Shown here: positions 40,562 to 49,279 of the stretch, in pieces | How positions within the stretch are numbered: the stretch's first letter is position 1 | Layout of the letters: each line of letters opens with the position of its first letter | Assembly (NCBI RefSeq): GCF_016907995.1 | Contig: NZ_JAFBDA010000016.1 | Coordinates: 1 to 64,000 of the forward strand | Reading direction: 5' to 3' | Origin: Clostridium sardiniense | GTDB lineage: Bacteria; Bacillota; Clostridia; Clostridiales; Clostridiaceae | DNA: 64,000 bases | Notes under the pieces: model-generated | The model's input: the letters and a program-made list of their open reading frames with translations, nothing else | What the model was told of the DNA's origin: nothing | The model's database searches: none | Program-made: the position numbers and the translations under genes

Positions 40562-40730
40562 AAAAAATCCCTCCTTATAAATAAAAAATACCAAGATTAA
40601 AACTCTGGTAAAATTGATTTTTTAATTATAATTTATCCTGGATAAATTACCATGATAAATTTATTCAAAATTCTTTATATTTTAATATCATGCTAAGGCT
40701 ACAAACCTTGATAACTCTAGCTTCTTAACC

Positions 40731-40937
40731 TTATATTTCTTTCATATCCTCATTTACTATATTAGTCTTTTTATCATAATATACTATTATAGTTTCATCT
40801 TCTTCTAACAAATCTTTTATATCTTCTACATATAATTTTGAAGCCGTTACAACTTTAGTTTCTTTAGTATCTAAAGTGTATACCTCTAACTCACTTTCAC
40901 TTATAACTTTTTGAACCATTGCTAAATCATCAAACAT
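40731..40937 (-). CDS. Small acidic hypothetical protein
   Basis: 68 residues, unrecognised, acidic and beta-rich (SELEVYTLDTKETKVVTASKLYVEDIKDLLEEDETIIVYYDK). AAAGGTGAG 7 bases before the ATG. It sits 169 bases upstream of the ArdC-like gene and its end is included in the duplicated block at 7190-7250, so the two travel together. Confidence 0.6.
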   Translation of the reverse strand: MFDDLAMVQKVISESELEVYTLDTKETKVVTASKLYVEDIKDLLEEDETIIVYYDKKTNIVNEDMKEI

Positions 40938-40984
40938 TTTAATCTCACCTTTCTCTTTTACTTTTATTTTTTTATTGGTATAAT

Positions 40985-41140
40985 AGAAATATAAATAGGA
41001 TATAAATAAAAAAGTAGGGTACTGCTAATACCCTACTTAATGCATAAAATAAAGTTGCTTAGGCAACTGGTATCACTATGTTTTTAATAAAAAATAGTAG
41101 CACTCAATTGCTAGTTAGGGGCTACTATTTTTTTGTTATT
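40985..41140 (+). ncRNA. Candidate type I antitoxin RNA
   Basis: A TATAAT box at about 40979-40984 is followed by two stable hairpins: AAGTAGGGTA/TACCCTACTT (41012-41041) and ATAGTAG/CTACTAT (about 41095-41128) ending in a T run. The second hairpin covers the 3' end of the minus-strand toxin gene, so the two transcripts would overlap, as in Fst/TxpA-type systems. Predicted from layout only. Confidence 0.4.
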
Positions 41141-41226
41141 TTTTCTATAAGTAAGATTATAAATGTTAATAATGCTAGTAGAAACATTCCACCAGTAAAT
41201 AATAACGTTAGATTATCATTACTCAT
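41125..41226 (-). CDS. Holin-like type I toxin peptide
   Basis: 33 residues: MSNDNLTLLFTGG, then a Phe/Leu/Ile membrane helix, ending EKITKK. The short polar start, one helix with GGMFLLALLTFI and the basic end fit the 'putative holin-like toxin' type I family. A very strong GGGGGTGG is 6 bases upstream and partly paired by CCCTTTT/AAAGGGG, so translation may be held back until the RNA is processed. The candidate antitoxin lies on the opposite strand. Type I toxins of this sort stabilise plasmids and mobile elements. Confidence 0.65.
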   Translation of the reverse strand: MSNDNLTLLFTGGMFLLALLTFIILLIEKITKK

Positions 41227-41327
41227 ATGTACCACCCCCTTTCGTAAAAGGGTATGATACCAGTAGCCCATATTCAACTTAATTTATGCTATTTAATTTT
41301 ATCATAATATCCTTTAATTTTCTATTA

Positions 41328-43076
41328 TTATAAACTTAATCCATTATCATAATCCTTCTGTAATTCCATTCTTTCAAAATCTCTCATATTTAAATAATGT
41401 TGCAGTTCATTTCTCATACTTCTTTTAAGATTGTTGATTGATCCAGTTAAACTTACATTGCTATACCTATCTCTTGATTTGAGTTCTTTATTTAATTTAT
41501 CATCATTAATAGTATTATTTATATTTTCATTTCCTTTATCTGAATTATTTTCTGATAATACTTTAGATGACTTATTTTCTATCGGAACAGTTTGCGATAT
41601 ATCAAAAACATATGATTTTTCAAAACTTTCTCTACCCTCAATCACATTTATCTTACCATTCTTAATCAACTCCTTTTCCTTTTTAGTTGCTTTCTTTACA
41701 TTAGTTTTAATACCTTCATTATTCATGAAGTAATCTTCTTTTACTGGTAAGTAAATTTCAATTCCTTTTTCACCATCTTTAACCCTATATCCTTTTTCCT
41801 TCCAAAGAGAATCACTTCCGACTGATGTAGCTTTAGGACATTGCTCTCTTATTAACATTGAATTTTTAACAGAATAATCATGAAACTTAATATTTTTTAT
41901 ATCCTTAACTTTCACATTATTATTGTCCTCTTTTTCTTTTCCTGCATTTTCTTTTTTTAATTTTATATTATTATCTTTAATAACATTGTCTTTTGAAAAT
42001 TTCTTTTCTCTATGATTTGAAGTTTTATATTTTCCCTTTTTAAACTTCTTTTTGTTCTTTAGATACTCTAGTCTTTTATTTTTATATTCTTCTTCTTTTA
42101 CAAAATCTTTAAGTTCCTTTAGAATTGTATTACCCATTCTTTTATATAAATCTTTTTCTTTATAATGAGTTTCTTTTAATTTTCTAGTATCTTTTGGAAC
42201 TCCATATATTTTTATCTGCTCTGCTCTATCTATTTCTAAAAGCTCATTAAAATTTTTTAAATCCTCTTTACAGAAATTATCTAAATAATATTTAGTAAGT
42301 GAATTAATGTATGGTTTAGCTTCTTTTATACGCTCATAATTCCATTGCCTTTTATCCTTTGGCATATACTTTAGCATACCTAACATCTTTTCTCTAAGGA
42401 CTCTATCTTTCATAAATGAGTATTCTTTTTTAGAACCAATCATATTATCTCTTGCTAATACATCTAACTCTTTATAAAATTCATCTCTATTTCTCATTTC
42501 ATTTATAAATTTACTTTTCATAGTTTTTAGTGTACTTAATTTTATTTTTCCTCTGTCCTCTACTGGTAGTTTTAAATTTTCCTTTTGGGGATTTAACTCA
42601 ACACTTGCTACATGAATATGAATATGCTTAGTATTATAATGTATACTTGCTGACCAAATTAAATCATTACTTCCTTTTTCTTTAACTAGCTCAGACATAC
42701 TTTTTCTTATAGCATCCCTTATTTTCTTTTCATCTAAAACCTTCGTTTTCGGATTAAAATACCCATGTTCTATTAACCAATCATTATTAAAACTAAATAC
42801 ATCTTGCCACATCATACTCTTTCTTTTTTGTGACAATTCAAATTTCTTTTTTAATTCTAACACTTCTTTTTTACTCATAAAATCTTTTTCATTAGTAAAA
42901 AGAGAACCCGACTTTTTCGGATTCCCCATGTAATCATTGTACAAACTAAACTCATCAAACTTAAAATTTCTAGTTGCTTCGTCCCTATCCATATACTTAA
43001 TATAGTTATTAAACTTTGAGCCTTTAGGTGCTACCCATCTAACCCTATGCACTATAGCTGGACTTATTTTACTCAT
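41328..43076 (-). CDS. MobP/MobL-type relaxase with extra ArdC-N-like domain
   Basis: 582 residues. The relaxase domain (about 1-330) has the conserved start (AIVHRVRWVAPKGSKFNNYIKYM) and the HIHIH metal triad at His151, His153, His155, typical of MobL/MobP2 relaxases that nick oriT and stay bound to the 5' end. A Lys-rich linker leads to residues 396-496, which match the ArdC N-terminal domain next door (YSVKNSMLI, GSDSLWKEKGYRVKDGEKGI, KKATKKEKELIKNG, YVFDISQT). This domain would add ssDNA binding. It overlaps the upstream gene by 8 bases (ATGAGTAA). Confidence 0.85.
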   Translation of the reverse strand: MSKISPAIVHRVRWVAPKGSKFNNYIKYMDRDEATRNFKFDEFSLYNDYMGNPKKSGSLFTNEKDFMSKKEVLELKKKFELSQKRKSMMWQDVFSFNNDWLIEHGYFNPKTKVLDEKKIRDAIRKSMSELVKEKGSNDLIWSASIHYNTKHIHIHVASVELNPQKENLKLPVEDRGKIKLSTLKTMKSKFINEMRNRDEFYKELDVLARDNMIGSKKEYSFMKDRVLREKMLGMLKYMPKDKRQWNYERIKEAKPYINSLTKYYLDNFCKEDLKNFNELLEIDRAEQIKIYGVPKDTRKLKETHYKEKDLYKRMGNTILKELKDFVKEEEYKNKRLEYLKNKKKFKKGKYKTSNHREKKFSKDNVIKDNNIKLKKENAGKEKEDNNNVKVKDIKNIKFHDYSVKNSMLIREQCPKATSVGSDSLWKEKGYRVKDGEKGIEIYLPVKEDYFMNNEGIKTNVKKATKKEKELIKNGKINVIEGRESFEKSYVFDISQTVPIENKSSKVLSENNSDKGNENINNTINDDKLNKELKSRDRYSNVSLTGSINNLKRSMRNELQHYLNMRDFERMELQKDYDNGLSL

Positions 43077-43488
43077 TTGATTTCATTACCTTTGCTCTAT
43101 GAATTCTCTTTTTAACTTCACCTTCTGCAATTTCTAACGCTTCACTTTTCCTTGCAGTTTCAGTTGTAAGTCCAGTTGTTGTTACTATATTACCTACCCT
43201 ATCTTTTATATATCTTCCATTTAACATTTCTATAAGTATCTGTGTGTTTCTATCTGCATTATTTATTCCAAGCTTTACTCCCTTTAATTGCTCTACAACC
43301 TTTTTACAAAGTTTATCTGAAAGTTCATCTATTTCTTTTGTTCTTGTTTCCATTAAAAATTGCTTATGCTCCTCTAATATCTTTTCTAATGCTATACTTT
43401 GAGATTGAATATGATTTACTTCTTTATATTCCTTAATATAACTTAATTCTTTTTCTCCAATCCAAAACCCATAACTTTTTTTACTCAT
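43069..43488 (-). CDS. Relaxosome accessory protein (MobC-like by position)
   Basis: 139 residues from the ATG at 43488 (GGAGG 9 bases upstream; overlaps the previous gene by 8 bases). Helical and charged, with KELSYIKEYKEVNHIQSQSIALEKIL resembling a ribbon-helix-helix-like N-terminus, then a long amphipathic helix and TARKSEALEIAEGEVKKRIHR. Position between the tandem RHH protein and the relaxase argues for a nicking accessory role; no direct family match. Confidence 0.6.
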   Translation of the reverse strand: MSKKSYGFWIGEKELSYIKEYKEVNHIQSQSIALEKILEEHKQFLMETRTKEIDELSDKLCKKVVEQLKGVKLGINNADRNTQILIEMLNGRYIKDRVGNIVTTTGLTTETARKSEALEIAEGEVKKRIHRAKVMKSNE

Positions 43489-44116
43489 AATAACATTCCT
43501 CCATTGATTCATAAAATTCACTTACATCTACTAAACAATTCTCCATAAATATACGTATTGTTTCGATATTTAAATCTAAAAGTTTTTCAAACTTATATGT
43601 TTTATATTCTTCGTCCATTTTAATATCCCTTATTTCATTTCTTATAACAAAACCTTCTAATAAATTTAATAAGAATTCATTTCTATTTTTAAATCTTGAT
43701 TTCTCACATAGATAATCTATTCTTTTTAAAACTACACTTCTAACATTCCTTATTTTTATTTCTTCTTTTCCTACAACCTCTTTTGTATCATCTTTAAAAT
43801 CCTCTATATCTTCTAAGAAATCATACTTATAATCATCTTCTTTTAGGTTTGGATTTTTGTATAAATCATCTACACAGAATCCATTAACTTTTAAAAACTC
43901 TGCAAGAATTTTTGTATTAGAATCAACTAAAGTTAGAATAGCTTCTCTCTTTCTTAGTTCCTTATCAACAAGTCTTTCTTCTTCTTCCTGCAATGCAATT
44001 TGATTTATTTTATATAATAAAAATTCATTTCTACTTTTAAAACCTTTATCTTTATAAAGTAAATCTAGTCTTTCTAAAATATCATTATCTACATCTCTTA
44101 ATAAAATACTACTCAC
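43481..44116 (-). CDS. Tandem ribbon-helix-helix DNA-binding protein
   Basis: 211 residues. Two similar units: ILLRDVDNDILERLDLLYKDKGFKSRNEFLL (4-34) and IKIRNVRSVVLKRIDYLCEKSRFKNRNEFLL (about 122-152), each with the beta strand and RNEFLL helix of the Arc/CopG/FitA fold. One chain can thus form the two-unit fold that normally needs a dimer. First gene of the mob operon, just after the candidate oriT, so it probably binds oriT and represses its own operon (inference). Confidence 0.65.
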   Translation of the reverse strand: MSSILLRDVDNDILERLDLLYKDKGFKSRNEFLLYKINQIALQEEEERLVDKELRKREAILTLVDSNTKILAEFLKVNGFCVDDLYKNPNLKEDDYKYDFLEDIEDFKDDTKEVVGKEEIKIRNVRSVVLKRIDYLCEKSRFKNRNEFLLNLLEGFVIRNEIRDIKMDEEYKTYKFEKLLDLNIETIRIFMENCLVDVSEFYESMEECYYE

Positions 44117-44138
44117 TTTAATACCTCTTTTCTTTTTA

Positions 44139-44365
44139 TTTTTATTCTAAAAAAGGGCGTTGCCCTCACTACCGTTTCACCTATAAACTTTTTAAAAGTT
44201 TAATCAAATTACTTAATTTAAAAATTAAGTAAGAGCATAAAGGGAAAATGCTATCATAATTGATGATAGGCTAGGCAGTGCCTAGCTTTTCCCTGTCCCC
44301 TCATATAAACGTTTTTATATAGCTTTTATATAGGTTTCTATATAGGTTTTATATAGACTTTTTTA
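44139..44365. other. Candidate origin of transfer (oriT)
   Basis: Between the mob operon and the T4SS genes. It has GGGCGTTGCCC (44151-44164), TTACTTAATTT/AAATTAAGTAA (44210-44233), and a cruciform with outer arms AGGGAAAA/TTTTCCCT (44240-44247, 44287-44294) enclosing CTATCATAATTGATGATAG and GCTAGGCAGTGCCTAGC. Four tandem copies of CTATATAAAAC-like 11-12-mers lie at about 44313-44358. Such inverted repeats next to iterons upstream of mob genes are usual for oriT; no nic site is proven. Confidence 0.55.
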
Positions 44366-44388
44366 ACGTATTTTTTGCAAAAAAATAC

Positions 44389-45249
44389 TTAATGCTCTTC
44401 CTTTTTGTAATCTTCTTTCTTTAAATTTAGTTTATTTATTTTTTCATTTGAGGTTTCTATTTGCTTATTTATTTCTTCTATACTTACTTTTAAGTTTTCA
44501 ATTTCAGACTTTAAACTTTCTATTTTTTGCTTTGTTCTGTCTGCTTCTTCTTTAATTTCATACTTAATATTTTCTTCTAATTTTTTAATTTCTTTTTCTG
44601 TTTGTGCAATTATTTTATTATCTTTTTCTATTTCTTTATTGTAATTTTCTATCTCTAAATTTATATTATTTATCTCTAAATCAACACTTTCTACTAAGTA
44701 ATCTGTTAATGTTCCTTCTTGTAATTCATTATTTTTAGTACATAATTTTTCATCTATAAATACCTTTGTAGATGATGAATCAACTATATTTTTCTCTTTA
44801 ATTTCTATAGCGATATTAGTCCATTTCTTAGGAGCTTGTATCAATAAAACATATTGACTTTCGTCTAATCGGATTGTTTTTACCTCTAAGTTTTTATTTA
44901 AATCAGCTCTTTCTATGGCAGTAACTTCTATATCATTTCCAAATAAAATATTCGTTTTCTCTATATCTAAATTTACTTGAAGTAATTTATTATTAGGATT
45001 ATATTGTTCACTTTTTATCTTAACTATTGAATTTGTCATCTTGTTTTCTATACCTATTTCAGTTGATTTTCTTTCCCTATTGGTATCAAAAATATATCCA
45101 CTAGAAAAGAAAACCCCATAACCTAAGAAAAAAATACAAGCAAAAATATAATACTTATAGGACTTTTTATATTTCATTTTTGCTTCAAATTTATCTTTTT
45201 TATCTCTAATTTTCTTAAATATATTCTTTATTTTTTTATTTTCTAACAT
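44389..45249 (-). CDS. Membrane-anchored coiled-coil protein of the transfer operon
   Basis: 286 residues, unrecognised. A basic N-terminus (KKIKNIFKKIRDKKDKFEAKMKYKK), one membrane helix (about 32-52), a beta-rich middle (about 70-170) and a long C-terminal coiled coil (about 190-280) with heptads. Last gene of the T4SS block before oriT. It could brace the wall-spanning channel. AAGGAGGG before the ATG. Confidence 0.6.
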   Translation of the reverse strand: MLENKKIKNIFKKIRDKKDKFEAKMKYKKSYKYYIFACIFFLGYGVFFSSGYIFDTNRERKSTEIGIENKMTNSIVKIKSEQYNPNNKLLQVNLDIEKTNILFGNDIEVTAIERADLNKNLEVKTIRLDESQYVLLIQAPKKWTNIAIEIKEKNIVDSSSTKVFIDEKLCTKNNELQEGTLTDYLVESVDLEINNINLEIENYNKEIEKDNKIIAQTEKEIKKLEENIKYEIKEEADRTKQKIESLKSEIENLKVSIEEINKQIETSNEKINKLNLKKEDYKKEEH

Positions 45250-45283
45250 AAAATATTTTCCCTCCTTTAATAAAAACAGTAAA

Positions 45284-45313
45284 AAAATAAAGCCTAATAT
45301 TAGGCTTTATTCA
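45284..45313 (-). terminator. Hairpin at end of the 51-residue gene
   Basis: Arms AATAAAGCCTAAT/ATTAGGCTTTATT, between the genes at 45311 and 44389; possible partial terminator inside the operon. Confidence 0.6.
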
Positions 45314-45466
45314 TAAATTTTTTCTCCATTCTTTATATACTTTTAATGCTTCATCTTCTGATAATACAAAGGTATCAACTAACCTTTTTATTACTTTTAC
45401 TGGGGGTTCTAACTCTCCATATTTATTTAAAAGTTCTTCAATTTTTTCATAAATAACCTCATTCAT
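45311..45466 (-). CDS. 51-residue helical protein, family of 10111-10323
   Basis: Starts MNEVIYEKIEELLNKYGELE; its second half (VIKRLVDTFVLSEDEALKVYKEWRKN) resembles the protein at 10111 (DxFxLxExxALxxYxxWR). GGGAGG lies 8 bases before the ATG. It sits between two transfer genes in the same direction. Function unknown; a small regulator is possible. Confidence 0.65.
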   Translation of the reverse strand: MNEVIYEKIEELLNKYGELEPPVKVIKRLVDTFVLSEDEALKVYKEWRKNL

Positions 45467-45520
45467 ACTCAAAAACCTCCCTTTATTTTATTTAATAATA
45501 TAATTTTTTTCTAAAAAAAT

Positions 45521-46711
45521 CTACTCAATATATCTCCTAACTTTTCCATTAAACTTACTTCTCCAATAACTATTAAATTCAGTTATTGTTACCCCTTGAC
45601 TTGAACTATCATGCATAAATTTATTATTTCCAAGCCAAATACCTACGTGTCCGTCAATTGTATAAGTATCAAAAAAGATAACATCACCACGTTTCATATT
45701 CATTGGATTTATCTTTTTACCCATATTAACTAAACTAAAAGTAACACAAGTTGCTCTATCTCCAAGTTGTACTCCAGCACTTGCAAAGCAATAATGAATA
45801 AAGCTACTACAATCAAATCTACCTGCTATTACATCTGCTTCGGTTCGTCCGCCACCCCAAACGTAAGGTGATTTACCAACCCATTTTTGACCTGCACTTA
45901 TTACTGTTTCTACATCTTTACTTCCAATTACAATATCACCTTCACCAAATCCATTATTCCTAAATTCCATTGCATATTGAAAAACCTTATTAGGGTAATT
46001 ATGTTGTGCAGTATCTAAATTAACATTCATTCCATAGCTTGGACCACCATTATAACAAGCAAATATACGCCTTAATGTATCTCTAAAGTTATTATCATTT
46101 TCGTTTGCATTCCACTCTATAAGGCTCATATTTTCATTACTATTATAATTTAATTTAGGTACTATATTGTTTTTATATAAAACATAATTAGCATATCTTC
46201 TAAGCTCAAATCCACCTCCGATAACTTGTGCCTTAGTATCTTTTAAGAAAATGTCCCACATATCCTCATAGCTATTAAAACTATATCCATTCTCTTTATA
46301 TACCTTTTCTAACCCTTCTCTCATAGCTCCTGCCCATAAATCACCGCCTGCTCCTATATCTTGCTTTTGAAATTGCATTACTCCATAAGCCCCATCTGAT
46401 GATACACAATTAGGATTAAAATTACTTTCTTGCTTCGCTACGGCTGCAAAAACCCAGTTTGGTATATTAAATATTTTAGACCCTTCATTGAAAAATTCTA
46501 CGTATTCAGAAGGTACACCAACTAATGCTCCATTAGAATTCTCATTAGGCATTTCATAACTTAATGCACCAAAAAAAGCAACAACCATGATACCTATCAT
46601 GGTCATTGCTAATCCAAATGAACTGAAAAGAGTTGCTAAAAGAGTTCTTCTTATCTTCCTATTTAACTTTCTTTTCATTAATTTCTTTATTAAATTTTTG
46701 TTGTTACTCAT
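45521..46711 (-). CDS. VirB1-like cell-wall hydrolase: lysozyme-like + NlpC/P60
   Basis: 396 residues. Basic N-terminus and one membrane helix (25-50). Residues about 67-250 are a lytic transglycosylase/lysozyme-like domain (catalytic Glu95 in VAKQESNFNP, GAYGVMQFQ). Residues about 270-396 are NlpC/P60 with Cys301 (RFDCSSF), His355 (DGHVGIW) and His367. This two-domain design is the CwlT/TcpG/VirB1 class that opens peptidoglycan for the conjugation channel. Weak ribosome site. Confidence 0.9.
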   Translation of the reverse strand: MSNNKNLIKKLMKRKLNRKIRRTLLATLFSSFGLAMTMIGIMVVAFFGALSYEMPNENSNGALVGVPSEYVEFFNEGSKIFNIPNWVFAAVAKQESNFNPNCVSSDGAYGVMQFQKQDIGAGGDLWAGAMREGLEKVYKENGYSFNSYEDMWDIFLKDTKAQVIGGGFELRRYANYVLYKNNIVPKLNYNSNENMSLIEWNANENDNNFRDTLRRIFACYNGGPSYGMNVNLDTAQHNYPNKVFQYAMEFRNNGFGEGDIVIGSKDVETVISAGQKWVGKSPYVWGGGRTEADVIAGRFDCSSFIHYCFASAGVQLGDRATCVTFSLVNMGKKINPMNMKRGDVIFFDTYTIDGHVGIWLGNNKFMHDSSSQGVTITEFNSYWRSKFNGKVRRYIE

Positions 46712-46724
46712 ATACTATCACAAC

Positions 46725-47357
46725 CTATTTACTCTCATATTTATGAACTGAATACTCTCCAATTTTCCAAGTATCTTTATCTTTTACAAATAATAAAGTT
46801 ATTTCTGAATGTTGTCGTTTGCCAATTAAGTCATTGTTATTTATAGCTTTTTCCCAAATATCATAATCCCAAGCTACTGTTCCATCTTCCATTTTTTTAT
46901 ATTGTACTGGTTGAAGTTCTTCAATTTCCATCTTCCTAAACCCAATACATGGTGCTGGTCTTAAATGTTTCAGTTGGTCTGATAATTCATCACCTAACCC
47001 CTTTGTAGTTAATTTTTTTATATTAATTGCAGTTTCATTATCTATACCTTTATCATATACATAAGGTCTAACATATTCTAAAAACTGTATTCCAATACCT
47101 CTTGTTTTAACTACTTCTTCCCTAGTAAAATTAAAATAATTATCTTTACTTTGGTCATACTTATCAGCTCTTTTATTTATATCTACATTTAAAGATTTCA
47201 TAGTTTCTTTTTGTTTTTCTGTTACATCTAATTTACTAGCTTCTTCCTTTAAATATTTTTCTGTTGCTTCTTTTTTATTTTTTTGATGTATTCCTACTGC
47301 TATCACAATACCAATTGCTAATATTCCAATACAACCTATTAATAATTTCTTTTTCAT
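46725..47357 (-). CDS. VirB8-like transfer protein
   Basis: 210 residues from the ATG at 47357, placed 12 bases after AAAGGAGGAG and just past the VirB4 stop; a start at 47408 would overlap VirB4. One N-terminal helix (about 4-23) followed by an extracytoplasmic domain ending with a curved sheet-like pattern (EITLLFVKDKDTWKIGEYSVHK), as in NTF2-fold VirB8/TcpC proteins. The assignment rests on this layout and on its place between VirB4 and VirB1. Confidence 0.6.
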   Translation of the reverse strand: MKKKLLIGCIGILAIGIVIAVGIHQKNKKEATEKYLKEEASKLDVTEKQKETMKSLNVDINKRADKYDQSKDNYFNFTREEVVKTRGIGIQFLEYVRPYVYDKGIDNETAINIKKLTTKGLGDELSDQLKHLRPAPCIGFRKMEIEELQPVQYKKMEDGTVAWDYDIWEKAINNNDLIGKRQHSEITLLFVKDKDTWKIGEYSVHKYESK

Positions 47358-47361
47358 ATAT

Positions 47362-49260
47362 TTAAGCTCCTCCTTTGAATAATTTCTTTTCTTCTTTTGT
47401 AAGCTCAAACTTCATTCTTATATTAGGCATACCATCTATAAACATAATTGCGTCACCTTTTTTAAATTTAGATACTTCTGATACTTGCTTATCACTTATT
47501 GAAGCTCCAAATATCTTTTTAAGATTTGCTTCTTCCTCAATCCCTTGTTTCATTAAGAATTTATATTGTGACATTGAGAAAATCTTTTTTAATTCTGATA
47601 AAGCTTCGCTACTTATACTCTCTGGAACATAATCATTAATACTATGATTTGCTATTAAAAGACCACCGAAATATTTTCTATTTTCTCTTTGAATTCTGTT
47701 TATATATCTTACAGTTTCTATTTGTCTTGCATTTATACATATATGAGCTTCATCTAGTATAATTAAAAACTTTTTAACATCTTCTATACTTTTCTCACCA
47801 TTATCAAATTGCTCTTTTTCTCTCCTTCCTTGTACTAAAGATTGTCCCCAAATTGAAGTTAAAACAGAGAATATTTGACATAAAAATATTTTATCATCAT
47901 ACTGCGATATATTTTTAAAATTATAGGATATTAAATCTTCTTTTGTAACATCTTCTATGCTTGAATAACCATCAAACAAATCTCCATAATTTAATACTAA
48001 ATCTTCTATTGTTAAAAGAATTTTATCAAGTCTTTCTTCTCTAGTTTTTAATAAATTATTCCTTACAACTTCTTTTTCTACATCTTTATAAAGTTCTCCT
48101 TTTACAAACTGTAAAAAGTCCGAAAAAATAGGATATTCTTTTGCTTTATATCTAGTAGCTTGTTTTCTATCTATTCCAAACGCTCTATAAAATTTATTTA
48201 AAAGTAATCCATATTCTCTAATTTCATCATCGCTTGCAGATGGAGAAAGTACCCTATAAATCATTGAAAGTTTAGAAATATGGCATGAATAACATTTATC
48301 TTCTAAAACTTCATTTGTTTTTTCGTCCATTACTGTTGGATAAATTTGTAGTGGATTTATTATCATACCAGTTCCATCTAAGGCTATTTCCTTTCCTCCT
48401 AGTTCTTTTACAAGTTCTTCAAACTCACCAGTTACATCAAGTATTCTTATAGAATTACCTAAAATATTATTGTTTAATAATATCTTTTTTAACGCTGATG
48501 ATTTTCCAGAGCCTTGTTTTCCTATAAGAACCCCATTATATGATAACCTATCATCATCTTTGTGAAATAAATCAAAGATAATACTTCCACCAGTTGATGA
48601 TGTTCCTATAAAAAGACCATAGGGATCGTCTAAGTAAGTATAATGGAATGGTAAGCTAGCACCTAAACTTAGGCTTGGTGCTCCCTGCCATTTTCTTTTA
48701 TTTGAAAAATTCTGTTGAATTTTATAACTACTAAATAGACCTTGATAATCCATTTCTAACTCATTTAAATTTATAGCTCCTGCATAATTTCTGCCTTCTA
48801 ATTCTTCTATTATAGATTTTATTCTTTCTTCCAATTTACTCTTTTCTTTATCTGCTAAATATATTCTTACTTTAAATAATTTTATAATTTCTCCACTTTC
48901 TAATACTAAATCTTGTAGCATTTTCATATTTTGAAATTCTTTTTTTGCTAAAGCTTGTTCTTCATAGTCATTAGAACTTCTAAATCTTGAAGCTTGTTCC
49001 TTCATAGCAGTTTTAATTTTGTCTTTAGCTTTTTTCTTATTTTCTGTTGCAATATCAAGAACTACTATTGCATTTTCTAAGTTCATTATTTTCTTTAGCC
49101 AAAATTCATCTACTTCTGTAGGTGTTCTATATACGTTTATACAAGTTTCATATCCATCACCTTTTATAAGCTTGTTTTCATCAGCTTTTATTCCCCCACA
49201 AGGTTGGATTTCTGTAACAAAAAAAGGATTTATTTTATGGTCTACTAAATTATCCTTCAT
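47362..49260 (-). CDS. VirB4-like conjugation ATPase
   Basis: 632 residues. Walker A GKQGSGKS (247-254), Walker B LIILDEAHICI (about 490), and the RENRKYFGGLLIANHS segment mark a VirB4/TraE ATPase. It is short at the N-terminus for the family; the 201-residue protein encoded just upstream (49280-49885) may supply the missing part. Energises substrate transfer and channel assembly at the membrane. Start ATG with GAGGTGAT. Confidence 0.9.
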   Translation of the reverse strand: MKDNLVDHKINPFFVTEIQPCGGIKADENKLIKGDGYETCINVYRTPTEVDEFWLKKIMNLENAIVVLDIATENKKKAKDKIKTAMKEQASRFRSSNDYEEQALAKKEFQNMKMLQDLVLESGEIIKLFKVRIYLADKEKSKLEERIKSIIEELEGRNYAGAINLNELEMDYQGLFSSYKIQQNFSNKRKWQGAPSLSLGASLPFHYTYLDDPYGLFIGTSSTGGSIIFDLFHKDDDRLSYNGVLIGKQGSGKSSALKKILLNNNILGNSIRILDVTGEFEELVKELGGKEIALDGTGMIINPLQIYPTVMDEKTNEVLEDKCYSCHISKLSMIYRVLSPSASDDEIREYGLLLNKFYRAFGIDRKQATRYKAKEYPIFSDFLQFVKGELYKDVEKEVVRNNLLKTREERLDKILLTIEDLVLNYGDLFDGYSSIEDVTKEDLISYNFKNISQYDDKIFLCQIFSVLTSIWGQSLVQGRREKEQFDNGEKSIEDVKKFLIILDEAHICINARQIETVRYINRIQRENRKYFGGLLIANHSINDYVPESISSEALSELKKIFSMSQYKFLMKQGIEEEANLKKIFGASISDKQVSEVSKFKKGDAIMFIDGMPNIRMKFELTKEEKKLFKGGA

Positions 49261-49279
49261 CTAATCACCTCTAACTTTT

